Assembly (NCBI RefSeq): GCF_002742385.2
Contig: NZ_MJBI02000001.1
Coordinates: forward strand, 975,149 to 1,039,148
DNA: 64,000 nt
DNA from: Macrococcoides goetzii
GTDB lineage: Bacteria > Bacillota > Bacilli > Staphylococcales > Staphylococcaceae
Direction of reading: 5' to 3'
Under the pieces are notes generated by a model. The model was given only the letters and a program-made list of their open reading frames with translations. It searched no databases and was not told the origin of the DNA. Below are positions 56,976-64,000 of this stretch, piece by piece. The position numbers and the translations under genes were made by a program. Positions within the stretch are counted from its first letter, which is position 1. Each line of letters begins with the position of its first letter.

Positions 56976-58196
56976 TTAATAATTATGATTATAAGATTTC
57001 TTTAATGCTTCGTATTCTTTCGGTGAACAATATACGAAATGATCTGGAGCAACTTCACGTAACTCTAATACATCGTCAGCTGTGTACGCATGAACATCCG
57101 GATTGTAAGTTTTACGTACACGCGTTCGTTCTGATTCTGGATCAGGTAATGGAATTGCAGATAACAATGACTTCGTATATTCATGAAGTGGATTGTTATA
57201 AATCGCATCCGCTGGTCCTACTTCAACTAATTTACCGAAATACATTACACCGATACGGTCTGAAATGTATTTAACCATTGATAAATCATGGGCGATAAAT
57301 AAAAATGTAATGCCACGTTCATTCTGTAATTTCTGCATTAAGTTTACAACCTGCGCCTGAATAGATACGTCAAGTGCTGAGATTGGCTCATCGGCAATAA
57401 TAAACTCTGGTTCTACTGCTAATGCACGTGCGATACCGATACGCTGACGTTGTCCTCCTGAGAATTCATGTGGATAACGGTTAGCATGTTCTTTTGATAA
57501 ACCTACTGTCTCAAGTAACTCGTAAACACGGTTTGCACGATCCTGTTTATTCTTTGCAAGTTTATGAATATCAATACCTTCAGCAATAATATCCATAACT
57601 TTAAGTCTCGGGTTAAGTGATGCATATGGATCCTGGAAAATCATCTGCATACGACGATTAAACTTCAATAAATCTTTTTTATTTTTAATTGACTGAATAT
57701 CAGTCCCATCAAAGATAACTTCTCCACCTGTTGCATCATATAACTTAATCAGTGTACGTCCTGTTGTTGATTTACCACAACCTGACTCACCTACAAGACC
57801 TAAAGTTTCACCGCGATAAATATCAAATGTAATATCATCGATAGCTTTTACTTCATTTTTCTTGCCAACGTTAAAATATTGCTTTAAATTTCTTACTTCA
57901 ATTAATTTTGTTTTGCCTTCAGCATAGGGTTTAATCCCCGCTGCTTTTTTTTCTGCTTCAGTAAGTTTAGTTATATTCAATTCAGATGCACTATATTGTG
58001 ACGCATCTTCTTTAATTTCATCTTCACTTACCTGAATTGGACCATCTTCAATAGTGTGCTCTGCAGTATGGTCTATAACAGGTTCATTTGTATGTGTCAC
58101 AGTTTTTTCAACTTTAACATCTTGTGTTGTATTTCCTGTCTCATCAATTACTTTAACGCGACCTTCTGTATTGTTATGAACTCTATCGTCTCTCAT
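56976..58196 (-). CDS. oppF: Oligopeptide transporter ATPase OppF with N-terminal extension
   Basis: A 406-residue ABC ATPase. The core (about 98-400) has Walker [11 protein letters not shown], signature FSGGQRQR, Walker [13 protein letters not shown] and the OppF C-terminal zone ending near SAIPLPDPE. Before it lies an unusual ~95-residue acidic, Thr/Glu/Asp-rich extension absent from standard OppF proteins (about 310-330 residues). The ATG overlaps the oppD stop (TAATG) with GAGGGGG before it, so the long start is well supported. It works with OppD to power peptide uptake. Confidence 0.92.
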   Translation of the reverse strand: MRDDRVHNNTEGRVKVIDETGNTTQDVKVEKTVTHTNEPVIDHTAEHTIEDGPIQVSEDEIKEDASQYSASELNITKLTEAEKKAAGIKPYAEGKTKLIEVRNLKQYFNVGKKNEVKAIDDITFDIYRGETLGLVGESGCGKSTTGRTLIKLYDATGGEVIFDGTDIQSIKNKKDLLKFNRRMQMIFQDPYASLNPRLKVMDIIAEGIDIHKLAKNKQDRANRVYELLETVGLSKEHANRYPHEFSGGQRQRIGIARALAVEPEFIIADEPISALDVSIQAQVVNLMQKLQNERGITFLFIAHDLSMVKYISDRIGVMYFGKLVEVGPADAIYNNPLHEYTKSLLSAIPLPDPESERTRVRKTYNPDVHAYTADDVLELREVAPDHFVYCSPKEYEALKKSYNHNY

Positions 58197-59269
58197 TAGA
58201 AGCTAACCCCCTCAACACGTTTTGGTTCTGCATAGTCACCAGGCATAGGGCGCAGCTTTTGTTTAACCATTTCTGGCGGTTCAACTTTAGGTGCTTGCGG
58301 ATCCATCAACCAAGATTTCACAAAGTGTGTATCTGAAACCTGGTACCAAGGTGGCTCCTGTTCAAAGTCAATTTGTAATGCGTAATCTGAACGTCGTGCA
58401 AAAGCATCACCCACTGGCGGTTTAATTAAATCTGGTGGTGTACCAGGAATGGCAATTAATTCTGTATCCTGATGTGTATCTAAACTTGGCATAGATGATA
58501 ATAATCCCCAAGTGTATGGATGTTTAGGATTATAGAAAATTTCATCTACTGTTCCTGTTTCAACAATTTGTCCACCATACATTACTGCAACGCGATCTGC
58601 TACGTTTGCAACTACCCCTAAGTCATGTGTAATGAAGATAATTGAAGTATCAATTTTCTTCTGTAAATCTTTCATCAATTCTAAAATTTGTGCCTGAATT
58701 GTTACGTCAAGTGCTGTTGTAGGTTCATCAGCAATTAGAATTTTCGGGTCACATGCTAGTGCCGTTGCAATAACGATACGTTGACGTTGTCCACCAGAGA
58801 ATTGGTGAGGATAGTTATTGAAACGACCTTCTGGATTTGGAAGTCCTACTAAACGTAAAATATCTAATGCACGTTCTTTCGCTTCTGCTTTAGATAACTT
58901 TTGATGTTTAATCAGCGGTTCCATAACTTGCTTACCAATTTTCATTGTCGGATTTAATGAAGTCATTGGATCCTGGAAGATCATCGAAATATCTTTACCA
59001 CGCACTTGCTGCATTTCTTTTTCTGATAGCTTTGCAATATCTTTACCATCAAACAAGATTTCTCCTTCTTTAATACGTGAAGGTGGTGATGGTAACAATC
59101 TCATAATCGCTTTCGTCGTTACTGATTTACCTGAACCAGACTCTCCAACGATTGCTAATGTTTCTGCTTTATCTAAGTGGAAATCAACTCCACGTACTGC
59201 CTGAACTTCCCCCGCGTTAATATCGAAGGAAACTTTTAAATTCTTAACTTCTAAAATTCTTTCTGCCAT
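58196..59269 (-). CDS. oppD: Oligopeptide transporter ATPase OppD
   Basis: A 357-residue ABC ATPase with Walker A GESGSGKSVT, signature FSGGQRQR and Walker B ILIADEPTTALD. The OppD C-terminal part (about 255-310, AIPGTPPDLIKPPVGDAFA) lacks a complete iron-sulfur Cys set, as far as I see. It hydrolyses ATP at the inner membrane face with OppF. RBS GGAGG, 14 bp behind oppC. Confidence 0.95.
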   Translation of the reverse strand: MAERILEVKNLKVSFDINAGEVQAVRGVDFHLDKAETLAIVGESGSGKSVTTKAIMRLLPSPPSRIKEGEILFDGKDIAKLSEKEMQQVRGKDISMIFQDPMTSLNPTMKIGKQVMEPLIKHQKLSKAEAKERALDILRLVGLPNPEGRFNNYPHQFSGGQRQRIVIATALACDPKILIADEPTTALDVTIQAQILELMKDLQKKIDTSIIFITHDLGVVANVADRVAVMYGGQIVETGTVDEIFYNPKHPYTWGLLSSMPSLDTHQDTELIAIPGTPPDLIKPPVGDAFARRSDYALQIDFEQEPPWYQVSDTHFVKSWLMDPQAPKVEPPEMVKQKLRPMPGDYAEPKRVEGVSF

Positions 59270-59283
59270 TCTAATTTCCTCCT

Positions 59284-60342
59284 TTATTTACGCATTTTCG
59301 GATCGAATGCATCACGTACACCGTCACCAAATAAATAGAAACATAAGATTAATAATGATAATACTGCAGATGGAACAAACATTTGGTATGGGTGAATCAA
59401 TAACATTTTACGACCATCGTTTACTAATGCCCCAAGTGATGTCATCGGTGGCTCTAAACCTAAACCGATGAAGCTTAAGAATGCTTCGAAGAAAATCGCT
59501 CCAGGGATAGAGAACATTGCTGTTACGATAATTGGTCCTAACGTGTTCGGTAAAATATGTTTGAAAATTAAACTTCCGTTAGAAGCACCTAATGTTCTTG
59601 ACGCTAAAATATATTCTTGCCCTTTTAATTTTAAGAATTGTCCACGCACGATTCGGCTCATACCGATCCAGCCGGTAAGTGACATGGCTAAGATGATTGT
59701 CCATAGACTACCACCGAAGAGAATTACGAATAAAATCATGATGATTAAGTTAGGAATCGATGCAATAATCTCGATGATACGCTGCATCAATGTATCTACC
59801 CAGCCACCAAAGAAACCTGAAATAGATCCATAAGTAATACCGATTACAACGTCTAAGAATGCTGCTACGATACCGATAAATATAGAAACTTGTGTACCTT
59901 TCCAAGTACGTGTAAAGATGTCACGTCCAAGCGAGTCAGTACCAAACCAATAAGCTTCTTTAACGTTCTTAGATTCATAAACATCGAAACCATCTTTATC
60001 TTTACCGTCGAATGGTAAGAATCCTACATCTTTAAGTGCCATAATTTTAGGCGGTAAGTTTGAATGGTCAACGTTTTGCGCACGATACGTGTGACCACTA
60101 ATCATTGGCCCGATAAATGCCATTAATGTTAATAGAATTAAACCGATAAGTCCCAGAATTGCAGCTTTGTTAGCTTTTAATTGTAACCATGCATCCTGCC
60201 AGAATGTCTTAGATTCACGCTCGATTTTTTCTTCATTGATTTCGTCACGGTTTGCTAATACAAATGAACCAGGAGGTGTCGCTAAATTTTGATTTAAATT
60301 TGCATGATTAACATTTTCTTCTACTTCATTAAATTTTGCCAT
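59284..60342 (-). CDS. oppC: Oligopeptide transporter permease OppC
   Basis: A 352-residue permease with one helix near residue 60-80 (AILGLIGLILLTLMAFIGP), and a BPD_transp_1 core of five more helices with LKGQEYILASRTLGASNGSL, the EAA loop that contacts the ATPases. RBS AAGGAGG. It overlaps oppB by one base. Confidence 0.95.
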   Translation of the reverse strand: MAKFNEVEENVNHANLNQNLATPPGSFVLANRDEINEEKIERESKTFWQDAWLQLKANKAAILGLIGLILLTLMAFIGPMISGHTYRAQNVDHSNLPPKIMALKDVGFLPFDGKDKDGFDVYESKNVKEAYWFGTDSLGRDIFTRTWKGTQVSIFIGIVAAFLDVVIGITYGSISGFFGGWVDTLMQRIIEIIASIPNLIIMILFVILFGGSLWTIILAMSLTGWIGMSRIVRGQFLKLKGQEYILASRTLGASNGSLIFKHILPNTLGPIIVTAMFSIPGAIFFEAFLSFIGLGLEPPMTSLGALVNDGRKMLLIHPYQMFVPSAVLSLLILCFYLFGDGVRDAFDPKMRK

Positions 60343-61268
60343 TAATCTTTACCTCCTTGTACACGAATACGTGGGTCAATGATACCGTATAAGATATCAA
60401 CGATAAATAATACTGCTACGAATAATGCACAGATAAATACTGTAAGCGCCATAATAACTGGATAGTCATTCATTTGAATAGAACGCACGAATTGATCTCC
60501 AAGACCAGGAATACCGAAGATTGTTTCGATCGTAAGTGCTCCTGTTAAGATACCAACTGTCATTGGACCAATTAATGTAATGATAGGAATTAATGCATTA
60601 CGTAATGCATGTCCAAATAATACTTTAGAAGTTGAATTACCTTTAGCACGTGCTAAAGTAATATAGTCTGAACTTAAAACCTCAATCATTTCTGAACGGA
60701 TATACCTTGCGATAGTTGCAATAACACCCGCTGATAGTGCAATGGCTGGTAGTACTGCATAATCAAAACCTTCCCAACCTGCAACCGGGAACCATTGTAC
60801 TTTAACTGCTAAGAAATATTGTAATAAAACGGCTAAAACGAATGAGGGTACTGAAATAGCAAGTACAGAGAACACAGTTGCTAAGTAATCTACCCAAGTA
60901 TTTTGTTTCACTGCTGCGATAACCCCTAAAATAATACCAAGTGTTACCCCAATAATCATCGCATAAAGTCCGATTTCAGCAGATGGTCCAAGACGAGGAA
61001 TAATTAATCCTAATACGTCTTTATTATCATATTGGAATGATACTCCGAAATCTCCTGTCGCTGCTTTCTTTAAATAATTTAGAAATTGCACTCCTAGTGG
61101 ATCGTTTAATCCATATTTTTCATTCACGATTGCTTTCTGTTCAGCTGATAACTTTTCATCGTTGAACGGTGAACCAGGCATTAATTTCATTAAGAAGAAT
61201 GTAGCCGTAGTAACAATGAACAATGTTAAAAGCATATAAGAAATTCGTTTAATCGTATATTTTAACAT
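60342..61268 (-). CDS. oppB: Oligopeptide transporter permease OppB
   Basis: The ATG at 61268 was chosen because AAGGAGGAAG lies before it; 13 earlier codons are unlikely. The 308-residue permease has an N-terminal helix (YTIKRISYMLLTLFIV) and the core with SSDYITLARAKGNSTSKVLF, the EAA loop. With OppC it forms the peptide channel. It is the second gene of the opp cluster, 155 bp after the first oppA. Confidence 0.95.
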   Translation of the reverse strand: MLKYTIKRISYMLLTLFIVTTATFFLMKLMPGSPFNDEKLSAEQKAIVNEKYGLNDPLGVQFLNYLKKAATGDFGVSFQYDNKDVLGLIIPRLGPSAEIGLYAMIIGVTLGIILGVIAAVKQNTWVDYLATVFSVLAISVPSFVLAVLLQYFLAVKVQWFPVAGWEGFDYAVLPAIALSAGVIATIARYIRSEMIEVLSSDYITLARAKGNSTSKVLFGHALRNALIPIITLIGPMTVGILTGALTIETIFGIPGLGDQFVRSIQMNDYPVIMALTVFICALFVAVLFIVDILYGIIDPRIRVQGGKD

Positions 61269-61376
61269 GCACTTCTTCCTCCTTATAATCATATAGCGCA
61301 AAATCATTTTTTGCTCTAATACTATAATAACTAAATTTTCTCATAATTCATACAACTTTTTTTATTTATTTAAAAA

Positions 61377-61401
61377 GAAGGATATAAGTTGCATATCCTT
61401 C
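61377..61401 (-). terminator. Partial terminator between first oppA and oppB
   Basis: A 9-bp stem GAAGGATAT/ATATCCTTC with a 7-nt loop and TTTTTA after it on the minus strand. Its location within the opp cluster suggests attenuation: high oppA, lower oppBCDF. Confidence 0.68.
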
Positions 61402-61423
61402 CTTCTAAATTGGTTTCAAGATA

Positions 61424-63061
61424 CTATTTCTTAATTTCAGTTTCTTTGAATGAATAATCTCCAGCAAATTTATGAGAAACAATGTTTTTCACGTATGGTT
61501 GCGTTAAGAATGCGCCACCACGTTGATAAATTGGAATAATAACTGCTTCATTTAAGAATTCAGTTTCTGCTTTTTGTAATGTCGTCCAACGTTTTTCAAC
61601 ATCTGTTAATAATGGACCATTCGCTTCATCAATTGCTTTGTCATACGTTTTTGAAGACCAGCCAGTTTGGTTATGTGGTCCGTCAGTTACAAACATATCT
61701 AAGAAAGTCATTGGGTCTGGATAGTCAGGACCCCAACCACCTAATGATAATTCATAGTTCCCTTTAGATTCTAAATCTAATTTTTGTTTGAATGGCTGTT
61801 GTTTAATTTTTAATGTTACACCTGGTAAAGTCGATTCAATTTGTTCTTTAAAGTATTCAGCATCTTTCTTAGAAGACTCTTGGTCGAATGTTAAGAATTC
61901 AAAAGTGAATTTATCTTTACCTAAAGCTTTTTTCGCTTTTTCATAAGAAGCTTTTGCTGCTTTTGCATCGTAGTTTAATGGAGAATTAACACCATCAACA
62001 TAGTCTTTACCAGCTTTGTCTTTAACAAAGTCTTTTGGCATCAATGTATCGATTGCAATAGAACCATTGTTTAAATTGTTTTTAACGTATTTTTCTTTAT
62101 CGATAGATTTCGCTAAAGCCATACGTAAATCTTTGTTTTGTAAATCTTTATTTTTTGCCTGGTTCATTCTAATGAAGAATGTTGAAGCATCTAATTCTGT
62201 AGAATAGTTTTTATCATTTTTGTATTTACCGATAAATTCTGCAGGTAAACCTACACGATCAATTTTACCTGTTGTATATAAGTTAACACCTGAGTTAGCA
62301 TCTTTTAAAACTTTATAAGTAATTTTATCTAATTTTACTTTATCTTTGTCATAGTACTTATCATTTTTTGTTAAAGTAAATTTGTCTTCAGTTTTCCATT
62401 CACTTAATACGAAAGGACCATTATATAATGTATCTTTTTCTGTCGTACCGTATTTTTCGCCTTTTTCTTTAACGAATTTTTCGTTTTGAGGTAAGAAAGT
62501 CCCGAATGCTAATAATTCTTTGAAATAAGGCTTAGATTTTTCTAATTCAAATTCTAAAGTTGTATCATTTACTGCTTTAACACCTAATTCAGAAGGTTTC
62601 ATTTTACCTGTATTAACAGCTTCTGCATTTTTTAAGTCGTACATGATGTAAGCATATTCTGCAGCTGTTTTAGGATCTAGTGCGCGTTGCCATGCAAATA
62701 CGAAGTCATTTGCTGTAACTGGATCACCATTTGTCCATTTTGCATCGTCGCGTAATTCTACTGTCCATTTTTTACCGTCATCTGAAATTTTTGGTTCACC
62801 TTTTGCAATTGCAGGAACCGCTTTGTCATCTTTATCTAATGTATATAGACCTTCAATCGTTTGGTTATATACATTGAATGATACAGCATCAGTTGCTAAA
62901 GATGAGTCCATTGTTGGGATATCACTTGAAGCAACTAAACGTAATGTTTTATCGTCGCCACCAGCAGTATCACCAGAACCACCTTTTTTACCTGAACATG
63001 CAGCAAGTACCATAGTAATTGCTAGAAATAAAACTAATAAAGATTTTACCTGTCTTTTCAT
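61424..63061 (-). CDS. oppA: Oligopeptide-binding lipoprotein OppA (first copy)
   Basis: A 545-residue lipoprotein with lipobox MVLAAC and the same SBP_bac_5 layout as the second copy (FNVYNQTIEGLY, WTNGDPVTANDFVFAWQRA). The proteins are clearly paralogues, with changes spread over the ligand-binding face, so they may take different peptides. Its promoter and CodY-type box resemble those of the second copy. RBS GGGGGAAAG. Confidence 0.93.
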   Translation of the reverse strand: MKRQVKSLLVLFLAITMVLAACSGKKGGSGDTAGGDDKTLRLVASSDIPTMDSSLATDAVSFNVYNQTIEGLYTLDKDDKAVPAIAKGEPKISDDGKKWTVELRDDAKWTNGDPVTANDFVFAWQRALDPKTAAEYAYIMYDLKNAEAVNTGKMKPSELGVKAVNDTTLEFELEKSKPYFKELLAFGTFLPQNEKFVKEKGEKYGTTEKDTLYNGPFVLSEWKTEDKFTLTKNDKYYDKDKVKLDKITYKVLKDANSGVNLYTTGKIDRVGLPAEFIGKYKNDKNYSTELDASTFFIRMNQAKNKDLQNKDLRMALAKSIDKEKYVKNNLNNGSIAIDTLMPKDFVKDKAGKDYVDGVNSPLNYDAKAAKASYEKAKKALGKDKFTFEFLTFDQESSKKDAEYFKEQIESTLPGVTLKIKQQPFKQKLDLESKGNYELSLGGWGPDYPDPMTFLDMFVTDGPHNQTGWSSKTYDKAIDEANGPLLTDVEKRWTTLQKAETEFLNEAVIIPIYQRGGAFLTQPYVKNIVSHKFAGDYSFKETEIKK

Positions 63062-63093
63062 TTCTTTCCCCCATTTCTAAAAATGCCTCTGTT

Positions 63094-63108
63094 AATTTTC
63101 AGAAGATT
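63094..63108 (-). promoter_or_regulatory. Predicted CodY box in the first oppA leader
   Basis: AATTTTCAGAAGATT agrees with the CodY consensus AATTTTCWGAAAATT in 14 of 15 positions. It is 6 bp past the -10 box, near the transcription start, as in a repressor site. Confidence 0.72.
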
Positions 63109-63114
63109 AACTTT

Positions 63115-63144
63115 ATTATAAATGTTATAGTAAATAAATAGCAA
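63115..63144 (-). promoter_or_regulatory. Predicted promoter of the first oppA
   Basis: On the minus strand TTGCTA (63144-63139), 18-bp spacer, TATAAT (63120-63115). A block upstream of the -35, ATGTATAAAAA followed by AGT or GTT, is shared with the second oppA promoter. The 318-bp gap to the DUF3899 gene is otherwise AT-rich with no gene seen. Confidence 0.72.
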
Positions 63145-63379
63145 TAACTTTTTATACATTTTTCTTAATATTTTTAATACTTTTTATACATGTATAGTGC
63201 ACTAAAGTGTTAAATTTTATGCATTTTTATACTGTATTATGTATATAAAAATTTCATCAGTGTTGTTGTTATCAATAATTGTAATATATTTTAAAATGAT
63301 TATTCATTTTTATAACATTTTATATGCATTTAAAGAAATAAAAGATATAATAAATAAAGTTAATACAGGAGGAATATAT

Positions 63380-63742
63380 GTGAAAAATTACATGATTATT
63401 TTTGCGATAGAAACAGGTTTAGCTGTTATATACGTATTGTTTAGTGGTCTAAAATTATTAAATTTCTTAAACGGTATCTTTGCTGTTTCAATAATTGGAT
63501 TATGTATCGGATTATTTATGATGATGTATAGTGATGGGGCATATAGTATTATGGGGCATTCCTTTAGAAAGTTTAATTACATGATGGCACCGAAACGAAT
63601 TAAGGAAACGATGGATGAAGATCCAGACTTCAATAAAGAATTGCGCATCAGACAGGAAAAGTATATATGGACTAATCCGATTTTATTTGTATCGCTTGGA
63701 TTAGTGATTATAAGTTTAATTGCTATGTATAGCATGGTGTAG
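63380..63742 (+). CDS. DUF3899-family membrane protein
   Basis: The start was set to a GTG at 63380 because AGGAGG lies before it; the longer frame's 47 codons are unsupported. The 120-residue protein has three hydrophobic segments (two in the first 50 residues and one at the C-terminus) and a soluble middle with RKFNYMMAPKRIKETMDEDPDF. It looks like the DUF3899 proteins found beside opp genes in staphylococci, from memory. Function unknown. It is followed by hairpin copy 1 of the tandem array. Confidence 0.7.
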   Translation: MKNYMIIFAIETGLAVIYVLFSGLKLLNFLNGIFAVSIIGLCIGLFMMMYSDGAYSIMGHSFRKFNYMMAPKRIKETMDEDPDFNKELRIRQEKYIWTNPILFVSLGLVIISLIAMYSMV

Positions 63743-63761
63743 CATATTGATGATAAAGATG

Positions 63762-64000
63762 ATGGCCGTTATTTTTAGTTTATCGGCCATTATTTTGGTA
63801 TTCAGACTAGTTTTGAGAGTTCATAGCCGATGTTTTTGGTTTATCGGCCATCATTTTGGGATTCAGACTAGTTTTGAGAGTTCATGGCCGATATTTTTGG
63901 TTTATCGGCCATCATTTTGGGATTCAGACTAGTTTTGAGAGTTCATGGCCGATATTTTTGGTTTATCGGCCATCATTTGGTATTCAGACTAGTTTTGAGA
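63762..64000 (+). repeat. 61-bp tandem array with a hairpin in every unit (continues past window)
   Basis: Four units are visible; those starting at 63819, 63880 and 63941 are spaced 61 bp apart. Each has a stem, best as ATGGCCGATA/TATCGGCCAT, with a T-rich 9-nt loop (hairpins at 63762-63790, 63823-63851, 63884-63912 and 63945-63973), plus a conserved spacer TTCAGACTAGTTTTGAGAG. The first, most diverged unit is at the normal terminator position after the DUF3899 gene. Middle units differ by one or two bases. The array reaches the window end. Confidence 0.85.

Noticed and set aside
63720..63932. 70-codon open frame on the plus strand
   Set aside because: It lies in the tandem hairpin array and encodes repeats of the unit; no RBS.

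Overview
The window is about 64 kb of AT-rich, low-GC Gram-positive chromosome from the family Staphylococcaceae. Support comes from a Lys-type MurE, the UgtP/LtaA lipoteichoic-acid glycolipid pair, Spx, MecA and YjbH/SpxH, an Atl-type bifunctional autolysin, the small RNA RsaE beside pepF, and an Opp locus beside trpS/spx. Gene order resembles the S. aureus chromosome as I recall it, but Atl has only four GW-like modules and the first 11.6 kb is a surface-glycan locus I do not recognise from S. aureus. Macrococcus or a close relative is my best guess. No tRNA, rRNA, CRISPR array, prophage or insertion sequence was seen.

Region 1 (1-11,568, minus strand) is a surface-glycopolymer locus. It holds a TagG/TagH-type ABC exporter, three glycosyltransferases (one with two catalytic modules), two paralogous Asp2-like serine hydrolases or acyltransferases, a secreted SGNH-fold protein, a coiled-coil protein and a truncated asparagine-synthase-like PP-loop enzyme. 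Region 2 (11.8-17.5 kb) has an LCP glycopolymer ligase, a DUF2538 protein, the Atl autolysin and a MarR regulator. Region 3 (17.7-25 kb) has an acyltransferase-3 membrane protein, a RocB-like M20 peptidase, a ComK-like regulator divergent from a small SigS-like sigma factor, a YkvS-like protein, a CPBP-like membrane protein, and a degenerate metallophosphoesterase divergent from an orphan histidine kinase.

Region 4 (25-49 kb) is housekeeping: K+ transporter, HtrA protease, TerC, PrfC, YueH, MurE, an ABC-2 exporter, UgtP/LtaA with GalU, an AI-2E family protein, the YjcH/YjcG pair, FabI under a FapR operator, the operon relQ-nadK-rluD-mgtE-antiporter with upf0738 just upstream, then CYTH protein, truncated haemoglobin and YjbH. 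Region 5 (49-64 kb) has RsaE, pepF, coiA, mecA, spx, trpS and an oligopeptide transporter, oppA-oppBCDF-oppA, with a CodY-like box in each oppA leader. It ends in a DUF3899 protein and a 61-bp tandem array of hairpins that runs off the window.

Two themes link the genes. The first is envelope building (glycan export, LCP attachment, LTA glycolipid, MurE, Atl). The second is stress and competence control: ComK, a SigS-like factor, CoiA, MecA, Spx with its adaptor YjbH, RelQ, RsaE, and inferred CodY control of peptide uptake. Start codons were re-chosen by ribosome-binding site where the longest reading frame began too early.
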